From positions 186,001 through 250,000 of the forward strand of contig CAXXLB010000009.1 in the NCBI GenBank assembly GCA_963664675.2: a stretch of DNA of 64,000 nucleotides, given 5' to 3'. The notes below the pieces were generated by a model. It worked only from the letters and a program-made list of their open reading frames with translations. It ran no database searches and had not been told where the DNA came from. This stretch comes from JASGMR01 sp963664675 (lineage in GTDB: Bacteria > Thermotogota > Thermotogae > Petrotogales > Kosmotogaceae). A program made the translations under genes and the position numbers. This document shows, in pieces, positions 27,764-35,816 of this stretch (the first letter of the stretch is position 1; the number at the start of each line of letters is the position of its first letter).

Positions 27764-28624
27764 TTGAATCACAAACATAAACTTTATAAATTGGATGTGG
27801 TACATCGTATGGATAAGCTAAATGGGATTAGTGAAACATTGTTCATTCCTCTTGCCGGTAGAATCTATGCTTCCGAAAGATTCCCCGAATTATTTTATGA
27901 TAAAAGGTTATACGAATTAAGAATAAAACTACCGGAAATAGAACCAGATTTTCCAAAACAGAATGAATATACATATCTTGCCAGTGCTTGCAGATCCTTT
28001 AACTTAGATAACGAGGTAAAGCAATTCATAAAACGATTTCCCGAAGGAACCGTCGTAAATTTGGGGGCCGGACTGGAAACCTCTTTTTTTAGGGTAGATA
28101 ATGGAAAAATAAGCTGGTTCGACTTAGATTTACCTGAAGTAATTGAACTGAGAAAAAGGTTTTTTGATGAAACCGATCGTTATAAATTCATTCCCGGTTC
28201 TATTTTTGATTTTTCCTGGGTGGAAAAAATCATTTCTACAGATCCAAAGGCGATTTTGATCGTTGCATCGGGTCTGCTTTATTATTTTACAAAAGATTCA
28301 ATAATCAATTTAATATGTGTTATTAAAAATAATTTTAAAGTCTGTGAGTTGGTTTTTGATGCTGTTTGTAAAAATGGGCTAAAAAGATCGAACCGATTTG
28401 TAAAAAAATCCGGAAACAGTGAAGCAACCATGTATTTTTATGTTAATGATGCCGTTAAATTTTTTGATAAAATACCATGCAACATTCAATCGGTAGATTC
28501 ATACCCTTTTTATGAGAAGTTTCTAAAAATTTCAGGTAAAAAATGTTCCCTAAAAACCCAACTAATAATGAAAATTTCCGATTTATTCAATATGGTAAAG
28601 ATAGTTCGTGCAAAATTAAATTAA
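27764..28624 (+). CDS. Leucine carboxyl methyltransferase-family SAM enzyme
   Basis: Up to 286 residues. Motifs of the LCM/PPM family are present: ETLFIPLAGRIYASERFPEL, VVNLGAGLETSFFRV (SAM loop) and WFDLDLPEVIELRKRFF. Members methylate carboxyl or other groups of small molecules or proteins; the substrate here is not evident. An ATG at 27809 aligns better with the usual family start than the TTG at 27764, and neither has a strong ribosome site. It stands between the flavodoxin and the convergent DtxR gene, inside the iron region. Confidence 0.8.
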   Translation: MNHKHKLYKLDVVHRMDKLNGISETLFIPLAGRIYASERFPELFYDKRLYELRIKLPEIEPDFPKQNEYTYLASACRSFNLDNEVKQFIKRFPEGTVVNLGAGLETSFFRVDNGKISWFDLDLPEVIELRKRFFDETDRYKFIPGSIFDFSWVEKIISTDPKAILIVASGLLYYFTKDSIINLICVIKNNFKVCELVFDAVCKNGLKRSNRFVKKSGNSEATMYFYVNDAVKFFDKIPCNIQSVDSYPFYEKFLKISGKKCSLKTQLIMKISDLFNMVKIVRAKLN

Positions 28625-28715
28625 TACTATGGTCTGCTAAGAAAACAGTGTAGACAGAAAAAATATTTAAAAATCTTATACATCTTATGAAAATGTAATT
28701 GAACTCATGAACAGA

Positions 28716-29369
28716 TTAAACATTCTCGCCTATTATTGATACTATTTCTTCTTCCCGCAATATTATTCTGACGTTGTTTATAAAAATTTCAATGGGTTCA
28801 CCTTGATTTTTCCTCTCTATTTTAAAAGTTACTCCCGGAATTATGCCCATTGAAAATAATCTTTCTTTTATTTCCTTATTTCCCTTTATACGTAAAACTT
28901 TTACATTTTCCCCTGCATTAAATTTATCAACGGTACTTTCAAACTCTTTTTCATATTTTTCTAAAAAAGTTTTTACATCACAAAATTTCAGTTTATTTTT
29001 TCTGAAATATAACGTTAATGCTTCCATTCTGGTGAGTAATTTTTCATTCAAATGATGTTCCAATCCATGAGCCAATCTTCTTGATTCTTTTTTACCGATA
29101 CACATCACTTCTGAAAGAAAACTTGAAACAGAGTTCTTTTTCTCAAATATTTCTGCCGCAACCAACAATCCACTTTTAGTGAGCTTTATATATCCATATT
29201 TTTGATAATTTACCAGATCTCGCTCACTCAATTTTTTCAAAGCGGATATAACGGATGATGTCTTAACATCCAAATCCTCTGCTATATCTTTAACTCTTGC
29301 ATACTCATTATCCATTTGTATTTGATAAATGCTCTGTAAATAATCTTCCATACTCTCAGAAATCTTCAC
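28716..29369 (-). CDS. DtxR/MntR-family metal-dependent regulator with FeoA-like domain
   Basis: 217 residues. The N-terminal winged helix (EDYLQSIYQIQ; VKTSSVISALKKLSERDLV) is followed by the metal-binding dimerisation domain (SRRLAHGLEHHLNEKLL) and a C-terminal FeoA/SH3-like domain (RLFSMGIIPGVTFKIE). Such proteins repress uptake genes when iron or manganese is bound. It is the only metal-sensing regulator in the window and lies between the haem and feo operons, so it is the best candidate for the recurring palindrome. The start is GTG behind GATGAGG. It has its own promoter without a palindrome. Confidence 0.9.
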   Translation of the reverse strand: MKISESMEDYLQSIYQIQMDNEYARVKDIAEDLDVKTSSVISALKKLSERDLVNYQKYGYIKLTKSGLLVAAEIFEKKNSVSSFLSEVMCIGKKESRRLAHGLEHHLNEKLLTRMEALTLYFRKNKLKFCDVKTFLEKYEKEFESTVDKFNAGENVKVLRIKGNKEIKERLFSMGIIPGVTFKIERKNQGEPIEIFINNVRIILREEEIVSIIGENV

Positions 29370-29400
29370 ATTACATACCTCATCTGTTTTTTTATATTAT

Positions 29401-29428
29401 ATTATAACTCATGCGGAACAAATTACAA
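29401..29428 (-). promoter_or_regulatory. Predicted promoter of the DtxR-family gene
   Basis: On the minus strand: TTGTAA (plus 29423-29428), 16 bases, TATAAT (plus 29401-29406). No copy of the metal palindrome is present here. Confidence 0.5.
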
Positions 29429-29435
29429 AAAACAA

Positions 29436-29476
29436 CCTGTATCCAGATATAAATTTTTATTCAATCTGAATACAGG
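29436..29476 (-). terminator. Terminator of the feo operon
   Basis: Arms of 13 bases (CCTGTATTCAGAT and ATCTGGATACAGG on the minus strand) pair with one mismatch and lead into TTGTTTTTT. It separates feoB from the DtxR gene. Confidence 0.75.
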
Positions 29477-29516
29477 CAATATTATAATTCTAAGAAGTGG
29501 CTTATACGAGTTGTTA

Positions 29517-31532
29517 TTATATCTTTTTTTTCTTTAATTTGGGCTTATACAATCCAAGTAAAATCGTTATTCCGATTATTATAAAATAAAATATTAAGAA
29601 AGTCACAAGACCGGTTGTTCCAAGAAGAGTTCCACCTGAAAAAATAAGAACAGCGAATAAAAACCCAAGAATAGTGGGGTAAACCAGTGAAAACAGCATC
29701 CACTTAAAACCGGCTTCCGTACCAATTGTTATAAGCGCAGCAAGACATGGAGGATACAAGGCCATGAAAATCATCATCGCAGCTGCATGAAGTGGTGTCC
29801 AGCCTTCTTCCTGCTGGGATATTTTTTCACTCAATTCCTGGGAACCCTCATCGGAATCGGATTGATAAATGCTTCCAAGAGTGGCGACGGTATTTTCCTT
29901 AGCTGCCAATGCACTTAAAAGACTTATATTCACTTTCCAGTTAAATCCTGCATACTTCGTTACCGGTTCGATAAATTTACCGGCACTTCCCATTAAACTT
30001 TTTTCAATCTTTTCATCATTATATTCTTTTCTGATAACTTTTCGTTCTCTTTCTACGGTCCTCACAGGTTTCGAAGCTGTTGTGGCCAGAGAATCTTTCA
30101 AAGTATTGCCGGAAACAGTGATTTTCCCGGTTCTCACTATTGAAAAATATAAATGGTTTGCATTTTCCCATGAGGCTGAGAACTCTCTAAACAAATCAGC
30201 ACGTGTTAAAACATCCAAATTTCTTGTTTCGTCAATAAATATACTCAATGCTCTTGAATAATCTTCATTGTATTGATCAAAAAATTCCAATTCCGCTTCT
30301 GCTAACCCAAACTTGCCTCCCGTAGCAATTTTGAAAAATTCGGGATTCTTTATCAAATATGCCTTATTTATTTTCTCTATCTCCTCATCACTTTTGTTTC
30401 TTACAGAATCTTTATAATTCTGTTCAAAATCGATGTAATTCGCAAATTTTTCGGGAGTATTCAGAAAATAAATATAAGGATTTTCATAACCAACACCATT
30501 CACATAATCCTGTATAATTGTATCTTCCTGCTGTAAATACACTTTTTCGCTCTCTTTTCCGACTCCAGGAAAATTGAGCAAAAAATACAGAACCGCAGAA
30601 ACCAGCGCAATTATCGTAACCACTTTTTTCAAAAATGCCCAAATTCTCTCTACTACTCTTCTCAGAACATTTTTCACAGACGGAACATGATATGGAGGCA
30701 TTTCCATTACAAACGGAGACGTGTCCATCTTCTTCAGAACCGTCAGAGACAATATTTTGCTGACGCTCAACGCCACAAATATCGTTACGGTCGAAATCAA
30801 GAACATCATCACACCACTGACCTGAAAAAAGAATATATTTATCAACAAAACATAAAATGGAATTTTCGCCAGACAATTCATAAGCGGAACAACCAGAATT
30901 GTTGCATGTCTCGCTCTTTCATCCTTTATAGCCCTCGTTGCCATTATTCCGGGTATGGCACACCCCCCAACATACAATCCTCCCAAAAGCAAGGGAAGTG
31001 CCGATTGTCCATGAAGACCGAATGGGCGAAAAATTCTGTCGAGTATAAAAGCAATACGGGCCATATAACCGGAATCTTCCATTATTGCCACTAAGGCAAA
31101 CAGTATTAAAAATATCGGTATATAATTCAAAACCGCTGTAATACCCTGAACAACCCATAATATAAAAGAAGTTATGAAAGGATCAGATAAAAATCCTTCG
31201 GCAGGTAGCAGAGATTCCACAAAATCCTGAAGTCCCCCCAGAACAGGCCACCAGTAATTTGTAAGATTATATCCCTGAACTATCGCCAATTCATATATTC
31301 CAAAAAGAGTAGCAAATAAAACTATTGGTCCCAAAAATCTATTACATATTATATTATCCAATTTATCCGTGAATGTTTTTTTATTATTTTTAATCCCTAT
31401 AGTACATTTATTCGCAATTTTACCAGCGTTGAAGTGCCTCACTTCCGCGATTTTTACCCTTGTTGGAATTTCATTTTCTTTTACATAATTTTCTTCTATT
31501 TTCTGAAGTTTATTGAATATTTCTTTCTTCAT
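29517..31532 (-). CDS. feoB: FeoB membrane part (ferrous iron transporter core)
   Basis: 671 residues with the two Gate/nucleoside-recognition regions and FeoB C-terminal part (GGLYVGGCAIPGIMATRAIK; SALAAKENTVATLGSIY; MIFMALYPPCLAALIT). It begins in the linker before the first helix (TFTDKLDNIICNRFLGPI) and lacks the G domain, which is encoded by the preceding gene. A soluble insertion of about 170 residues lies between helices near residue 310-480, rich in charged and aromatic residues; longer FeoBs in some deltaproteobacteria carry a comparable insert. It has its own AGAGGGAG site. It should carry Fe2+ across the inner membrane together with the separate G protein and FeoA. Confidence 0.88.
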   Translation of the reverse strand: MKKEIFNKLQKIEENYVKENEIPTRVKIAEVRHFNAGKIANKCTIGIKNNKKTFTDKLDNIICNRFLGPIVLFATLFGIYELAIVQGYNLTNYWWPVLGGLQDFVESLLPAEGFLSDPFITSFILWVVQGITAVLNYIPIFLILFALVAIMEDSGYMARIAFILDRIFRPFGLHGQSALPLLLGGLYVGGCAIPGIMATRAIKDERARHATILVVPLMNCLAKIPFYVLLINIFFFQVSGVMMFLISTVTIFVALSVSKILSLTVLKKMDTSPFVMEMPPYHVPSVKNVLRRVVERIWAFLKKVVTIIALVSAVLYFLLNFPGVGKESEKVYLQQEDTIIQDYVNGVGYENPYIYFLNTPEKFANYIDFEQNYKDSVRNKSDEEIEKINKAYLIKNPEFFKIATGGKFGLAEAELEFFDQYNEDYSRALSIFIDETRNLDVLTRADLFREFSASWENANHLYFSIVRTGKITVSGNTLKDSLATTASKPVRTVERERKVIRKEYNDEKIEKSLMGSAGKFIEPVTKYAGFNWKVNISLLSALAAKENTVATLGSIYQSDSDEGSQELSEKISQQEEGWTPLHAAAMMIFMALYPPCLAALITIGTEAGFKWMLFSLVYPTILGFLFAVLIFSGGTLLGTTGLVTFLIFYFIIIGITILLGLYKPKLKKKKI

Positions 31533-31559
31533 TTATTTCTCCCTCTGAAAAATGAGAAA

Positions 31560-32249
31560 TTAAATCTTTATCCTCACTTTTTCTTTTTCAATTAAATCTT
31601 TTATCTCTTTATCACCTTCAAGATACTTTATCGCTAACCATCTCGCTGGATAATATTTTGAAAGTTCCGTATCATCAATTATTTTTTGAACTTCTTCAAT
31701 CGACTTTTCCAATTCTTCATAATTCAATCTGAAATCTTTAAACTTACTGGGTTTATTTATTTCCTCGAAAATTCCCTTTTTTAAATCTTTTATACCTATC
31801 TCTTTTCTGGCAACGGTTGAATAAACCGGAATATTCAATTCTCCGGATAATTTGGTAGTATCTATCACTATACCTCTTTTTTTTGCCGCATCGGCCATGT
31901 TTAAAACGAGTATCATCGGTCTTTCCAGTTCCAGTAATTGAAAAGATAGATAAAGACTTCTCGAAAGGTTCGTGCTATCAACAACCTGAACAACCAGTTC
32001 AATATCATCATTCAATATGACAGATCTCGCTACTCTCTCTTCCAACGAAAATGCAGTCAGGCTGTATGTTCCCGGCAAATCTATTACAGTAAATTTCGTT
32101 CCATCATACGTATAATAACCGGTCTTCTTCTCAACTGTTACTCCGGGATAATTTGCCACGAACTGTCTTGCACCCGTCAAAGCATTAAAAAGGGTCGATT
32201 TCCCTGAATTCGGTTGCCCTGCAAGCGCTATTACATATGAACTTTTCAT
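31560..32249 (-). CDS. feoB: FeoB G-domain protein (split FeoB)
   Basis: 229 residues. GTPase motifs: G1 GQPNSGKST, G3 DLPGTYSLTAFS, G4 NMAD. The helical spacer (residues about 170-229) ends LIEKEKVRIKI at a stop codon. The membrane-part gene follows 27 bases later in the same frame, with two in-frame stops between, so this is a true split rather than a homopolymer frameshift. It should bind GTP and regulate iron flow through the membrane part. The start overlaps the second feoA gene by four bases. Confidence 0.88.
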   Translation of the reverse strand: MKSSYVIALAGQPNSGKSTLFNALTGARQFVANYPGVTVEKKTGYYTYDGTKFTVIDLPGTYSLTAFSLEERVARSVILNDDIELVVQVVDSTNLSRSLYLSFQLLELERPMILVLNMADAAKKRGIVIDTTKLSGELNIPVYSTVARKEIGIKDLKKGIFEEINKPSKFKDFRLNYEELEKSIEEVQKIIDDTELSKYYPARWLAIKYLEGDKEIKDLIEKEKVRIKI

Positions 32250-32482
32250 ATTTTTTCCACTTTCACCAGTTTGGCTTCCATATGTCTCAAATTTATATAA
32301 TACCCATTGATCAACACTTCAAAGGGATCAGCAAATGGGGCATTCCTTCTAACTTCCAATTCGACTCCCCTTACGAATCCCATGTCCATTAGCCTCTGTC
32401 CTTCAGCGCCGGAAAGAACAATTTTTTTTATCACACATTTTTCACCCGGTTTTATGTCATTCAAACTCATCATTTCACTCAT
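32246..32482 (-). CDS. feoA: FeoA-family protein
   Basis: 78 residues, a single FeoA SH3-like domain (DIKPGEKCVIKKI; QRLMDMGFVRGVELEV; PFEVLINGYYINLRHMEA). FeoA proteins bind FeoB and are needed for ferrous uptake. It overlaps the genes on both sides, so it is translated in a coupled series. GGAGGG lies five bases before the ATG. Confidence 0.9.
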   Translation of the reverse strand: MSEMMSLNDIKPGEKCVIKKIVLSGAEGQRLMDMGFVRGVELEVRRNAPFADPFEVLINGYYINLRHMEAKLVKVEKI

Positions 32483-32822
32483 CGGAGCCCTCCAAAGGAT
32501 GAACTTTAAGATTTCTTCTCAACAGGCCGCCGCCTTTTCTGAATCTATATCTATGTTTTCTTGAAAATCCATGGACGTGTTCTTTTACAGGAATCACATT
32601 GAGTTTCTTTGCCAAATCATTTTCTATCGCTATTCTGGTGTTATCCACTTTAACAAGGTAAGGGCTCCCCGCACCCCCGGGGATCATCACCTCGAATTCA
32701 ACACCGTCTACCAATCCCATATCGGACAATCTTCTGGACACTTCCTCTTCTCCGGTATGTGATACAACAATCAATTTTTCTTTACTATTTATAGTATTCA
32801 GGCTGATAATTCTCTGTCTCAT
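32475..32822 (-). CDS. FeoA-family protein with basic C-terminal extension
   Basis: 115 residues from the ATG at 32822 (AAGGAG seven bases upstream). An FeoA domain (SRRLSDMGLVDGVEFEV; GSPYLVKVDNTRIAIEND) is followed by a tail of about 35 residues rich in His, Arg and Lys (HGFSRKHRYRFRKGG), which may contact FeoB or nucleotides. Two FeoA genes before feoB are known in several anaerobes. It overlaps the second feoA by eight bases. Confidence 0.88.
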   Translation of the reverse strand: MRQRIISLNTINSKEKLIVVSHTGEEEVSRRLSDMGLVDGVEFEVMIPGGAGSPYLVKVDNTRIAIENDLAKKLNVIPVKEHVHGFSRKHRYRFRKGGGLLRRNLKVHPLEGSDE

Positions 32823-32845
32823 TTTTTTCACTCCTTAGAATAAAC

Positions 32846-32870
32846 GGGGGAGGGGTTTAACAGCTCCCCC
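32846..32870 (-). terminator. Hairpin between the DUF4198 gene and feoA
   Basis: GGGGGAG and CTCCCCC pair perfectly across an 11-base loop, but only a weak T run follows on the minus strand. It may act as a partial terminator or RNA stabiliser that sets different levels for the secreted proteins and the transporter. Confidence 0.5.
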
Positions 32871-32892
32871 ATAAAAATTAAAATCTACTCAA

Positions 32893-33711
32893 TCAAAAAG
32901 GCTTATCTAAAACCTCAAGGGTAATAGTCGCTCCAACTTCCTGATCCTTTCCATCTATAGGATCTCCTTCAAGTAGTGAAGCAAATCCCCACCATCCGGA
33001 CCATGGGAATGAGAAAGAGAATACACCATTCTCGTCAGTCATAATAAGCTGTGCAGGACTTTCACCATCTTCAAAATCGTATTCTTTCACATCCGCAAAT
33101 GCACCTTTAAAAGCTTTAGCGTTCAAAAATTCAACTTCTATTTCCGCATTCGGAACCGGTTCTCCTTTGTAAAGAACCACTCCTCTGAAAGTACTTCCAT
33201 CAAAAATATTAACAGGCCAGGTTAGAGGTACGATCTCTGCGAGCATACCCGTTTCCATACTCCAATCGGTTGGTAATCCGGCCCTGTTTAAAATAAGTTT
33301 CGAATATTGAGTTATGTATTTTCCTTCATTTTCTTCCCAATACGGTGCAGGTTCAAAAGTGAATACGAAATCTCCCATTCCTCTCACCCTATAACTGGTT
33401 TTGTATGCGACTGCTTCTCTTTGGCCGTGAGTGAAAACATATTCAACCAGAGTATCTGTTAAATCTGTATACTCTCCCTTGTTCCACACACCGAATTTCT
33501 CAGGTATACCCATATTCATCGAAAGAGGATCCGATATGTTTTCAGTACTTCCCCCTCCGGGATGAGTGAAAATGAGCTCAATATCGAATTTACTGCTGTC
33601 TCCTTCCCCTATGAAGGTATCAGGGACCTTCATCAACTGAAAATGTGCCATCGCAGATACCACAATCACCACAAAGAAAGCTATTAACAGGCTTCTTTTT
33701 AAAGTTTTCAT
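32893..33711 (-). CDS. DUF4198-family periplasmic protein of the feo operon
   Basis: 272 residues with a signal peptide (SLLIAFFVVIVVSAMAHFQ). The start of the mature protein (AHFQLMKVPDTFI) and the C-terminal beta domain (VVLYKGEPVPNAEIEVEFLN; LIMTDENGVFSFSFPWSGWW) are those of DUF4198, related to the NikM/CbiK-like metal-uptake accessory proteins. The position directly before feoA suggests that it binds or delivers ferrous iron in the periplasm; this is inference from family and context. GGGAGG precedes the ATG. Confidence 0.8.
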   Translation of the reverse strand: MKTLKRSLLIAFFVVIVVSAMAHFQLMKVPDTFIGEGDSSKFDIELIFTHPGGGSTENISDPLSMNMGIPEKFGVWNKGEYTDLTDTLVEYVFTHGQREAVAYKTSYRVRGMGDFVFTFEPAPYWEENEGKYITQYSKLILNRAGLPTDWSMETGMLAEIVPLTWPVNIFDGSTFRGVVLYKGEPVPNAEIEVEFLNAKAFKGAFADVKEYDFEDGESPAQLIMTDENGVFSFSFPWSGWWGFASLLEGDPIDGKDQEVGATITLEVLDKPF

Positions 33712-33722
33712 CTTTTACCTCC

Positions 33723-34439
33723 CTAATTTTTTTTTTCGGTATTTTTAACAGATATTTGAATTATCATCAAAATGCATATCAAAAAAAGAAAAAGTGCTAT
33801 GATTCCTAAAAATACTGTTATCAACGTCAGAAGCGTTGCATTGGTATTTCCGCCACTATTATTTTCTTCCTGTGAATAAGAATTTGATGGAAGCCATCCA
33901 TAACTGTATTGTGAAGGATAATAAACCTGGCCGGTCGGCATTGTTACATTTGGCTGCTGGACTGTCTGTTGAACTGGCTGCCCGGTTGTCGGCTGAACGA
34001 CTTCTCCACCAGAATTCGAAGTATCCACAGTATTAGCTTCCTTTGATTCGACATTCGTTGAAGGCTCGGGTTGACTTGTACTTTCTTCGGGTACTTTCAC
34101 TTCCTCTTCTTCATCCTCTGATACAGACTGAAGAACAGGTCCTTCTTTTTTAACATTGTGGCCCGGTCCACCATCAAAAACTACGAAATATTTTTCCACA
34201 GCCGGAATTTCTACCTCAACCGAGCTGAATTCATCAAATTTTCCCTGCCACAATACGTTGCCATCCGGATCTTCAAGTCTGCATTCCATCCCCGAAGCTC
34301 CAGACCCATCGGAATACCCCGCCTCAGCATACAATGTACCATCACCGTTATCCTCAACGAGTAACAGGGGAGTGTGAGCATAAATGAGTGTTACGATCCC
34401 AACAAACAAAATAATCAACAATAAATATTTCCTGTGCAT
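33723..34439 (-). CDS. Membrane-anchored transthyretin-like protein of the feo operon
   Basis: 238 residues. Signal peptide, then a short beta domain (PLLLVEDNGDGTLYAEAGYS; GNVLWQGKFDEF) resembling the repeat in DUF4198/nickel-uptake accessory proteins. A spacer of about 90 residues follows, acidic at first and then rich in Thr, Gln, Pro and Ser, and the protein ends in a membrane helix (LLTLITVFLGIIALFLFLI) with a basic tail. It is therefore anchored in the inner membrane with the beta domain outside. It heads the feo operon behind the palindrome promoter and ends 12 bases before the DUF4198 gene. It probably presents metal to the transporter; no close characterised homologue is known to me. 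Confidence 0.7.
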   Translation of the reverse strand: MHRKYLLLIILFVGIVTLIYAHTPLLLVEDNGDGTLYAEAGYSDGSGASGMECRLEDPDGNVLWQGKFDEFSSVEVEIPAVEKYFVVFDGGPGHNVKKEGPVLQSVSEDEEEEVKVPEESTSQPEPSTNVESKEANTVDTSNSGGEVVQPTTGQPVQQTVQQPNVTMPTGQVYYPSQYSYGWLPSNSYSQEENNSGGNTNATLLTLITVFLGIIALFLFLICILMIIQISVKNTEKKN

Positions 34440-34501
34440 TTTTTCTCCCTTCTTTCAATTATATTTTGCATATCTATTTTTTAATTGGTGCAAACTTATT
34501 T

Positions 34502-34550
34502 ATAGCCATATCTACTTTTATTTTATAACACTATTAAAATAGATCGTCAA
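34502..34550 (-). promoter_or_regulatory. Promoter and imperfect metal-regulon palindrome of the feo operon
   Basis: On the minus strand: TTGACG (plus 34545-34550), 17 bases, TATAAA (plus 34522-34527), then six bases later GTAGATATGGCTAT (34502-34515), which matches the perfect palindrome at 11 of 14 positions and sits at the same place relative to the promoter. A further half site (AATAGATATG) lies about 30 bases downstream. Confidence 0.65.
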
Positions 34551-34670
34551 TATTATCTCAAAGCATATATATGAGAAATATATTAAATTAAGCATCTTTA
34601 ATTCAAAAATTTAAATTTTATTAATATATGATTATTTTTTTTGCAAGTATTATATTTTCACAAATTTTAC

Positions 34671-34699
34671 TTTACATATTGTACCGATTTTTGTATAAT
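34671..34699 (+). promoter_or_regulatory. Promoter of the pilin-like cluster
   Basis: TTTACA (34671-34676), 17 bases, TATAAT (34694-34699), about 115 bases before the first prepilin gene. The rest of 34440-34815 holds the feo promoter on the other strand and AT-rich sequence. Confidence 0.6.
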
Positions 34700-34815
34700 A
34701 ATTTTAATAATAAAATAAAATGTATGTTTAAGATGAACGTATATATTATTTAATTGACATAATGTTACTAGTTTTTATATTGCGCGTTAAATACTTAAAG
34801 TCATGGGAGGGATAT

Positions 34816-35376
34816 ATGAGGGGGATGACACTGGTAGAAATTTTGATGACACTCGTTATCTTTTCGATAGTAATAATATCTTTACTCGCTATTTTCACTA
34901 ATATTTCCGGCGAATCATTGAAACTTGTAAAAAGGGTGGAAGATTATGGAAATATATTCACTGCAGAAGGAATACTACAGGATGAAATTGCACAGGCCGG
35001 TCCGGATGTAAGATATATTACACTGATAAAAAATAATGATGATGAAAAATATAGAGGTTTAAGATACACTGTTTTTATACCCTTTACAGGTACCAGGATA
35101 ACCAAACAAATATATTTTAAAGATAATAAAATCAAGGTCTGGGAAAAAAATTTCAATAGAACAGATTTTCCGGAAGATGCTGAATCAAAGAAAATGACAG
35201 TGAACAATCTTGAGCCAGGCGGGGTAAATATCATCTTATCAACGAGTGAATTTAGCGATCTCGATGTGAGTTTTTATAGAATAGGAAACAGAAAAGTTAA
35301 CTATACAATAAAATCGACAAAACCGTACAGGGAAAAGATTTATAATTCTTCTGTTTTTCTGATTAATTTGAAATAA
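34816..35376 (+). CDS. Prepilin-like protein (type IV pilin N-terminus)
   Basis: About 186 residues from the ATG at 34816, behind GGGAGGG. The N-terminus MRGMTLVEILMTLVIFSIVI has a very short basic leader, a Gly before the cleavage point, the Glu at +5 and the hydrophobic helix of class III signal peptides, so a prepilin peptidase should process it. The globular part shows no recognised fold. It opens a cluster of nine genes with pilin-like or surface-protein features and probably makes a minor component of a pilus or pseudopilus. Confidence 0.8.
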   Translation: MRGMTLVEILMTLVIFSIVIISLLAIFTNISGESLKLVKRVEDYGNIFTAEGILQDEIAQAGPDVRYITLIKNNDDEKYRGLRYTVFIPFTGTRITKQIYFKDNKIKVWEKNFNRTDFPEDAESKKMTVNNLEPGGVNIILSTSEFSDLDVSFYRIGNRKVNYTIKSTKPYREKIYNSSVFLINLK

Positions 35377-35404
35377 AATGTGGGGACGAGAAGGGAAGAT
35401 TAAA

Positions 35405-35803
35405 ATGAAAAAAACAATTATGAAAAATAGAAAAAAAGGGTTCAGTATGGTGGAATTAATAATGACACTATTTATACTGGCACTCATGATCACTGTGGTT
35501 TTCCAGATATTTGTCACTGTAAATGCCAATATGTTTCACACTTACAATAAAATGGTATGTTATGACGATTCAAAGAACGGCGGCATCGCATTATGGGATT
35601 CCAGTTCCGCTGGCGATCCATCTGTATATACGGCTAATACAACATATTCAAAGAATGATGATTTTTTCAACAGCTTAAAAGATGAAGGGATTTCAGAAAG
35701 TGTGATAAGTGATCTGCAAAATTCTATGGAATTCTGGAAACTCACATATCAAAATAATAATAGAGAGTTTTTATCGGTAAGACCTCTATCTCCCTGGCAT
35801 TAA
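35405..35803 (+). CDS. Prepilin-like protein
   Basis: About 132 residues from the ATG at 35405 (AAGGGAAG upstream). The prepilin motif KKGFSMVELIMTLFILALMI includes Gly before the cleavage site and Glu at +5. The mature protein is short. It lies 28 bases after the first prepilin gene and 13 bases before the large PilX-like gene, clearly in the same transcript. Confidence 0.82.
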   Translation: MKKTIMKNRKKGFSMVELIMTLFILALMITVVFQIFVTVNANMFHTYNKMVCYDDSKNGGIALWDSSSAGDPSVYTANTTYSKNDDFFNSLKDEGISESVISDLQNSMEFWKLTYQNNNREFLSVRPLSPWH

Positions 35804-35816
35804 AGGAGTTGTTAAT

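Noticed and set aside
31533..31559. FeoB split as another homopolymer error
   Set aside because: The two parts are in the same frame with two stop codons and a new ribosome site between them, so no single indel would join them.
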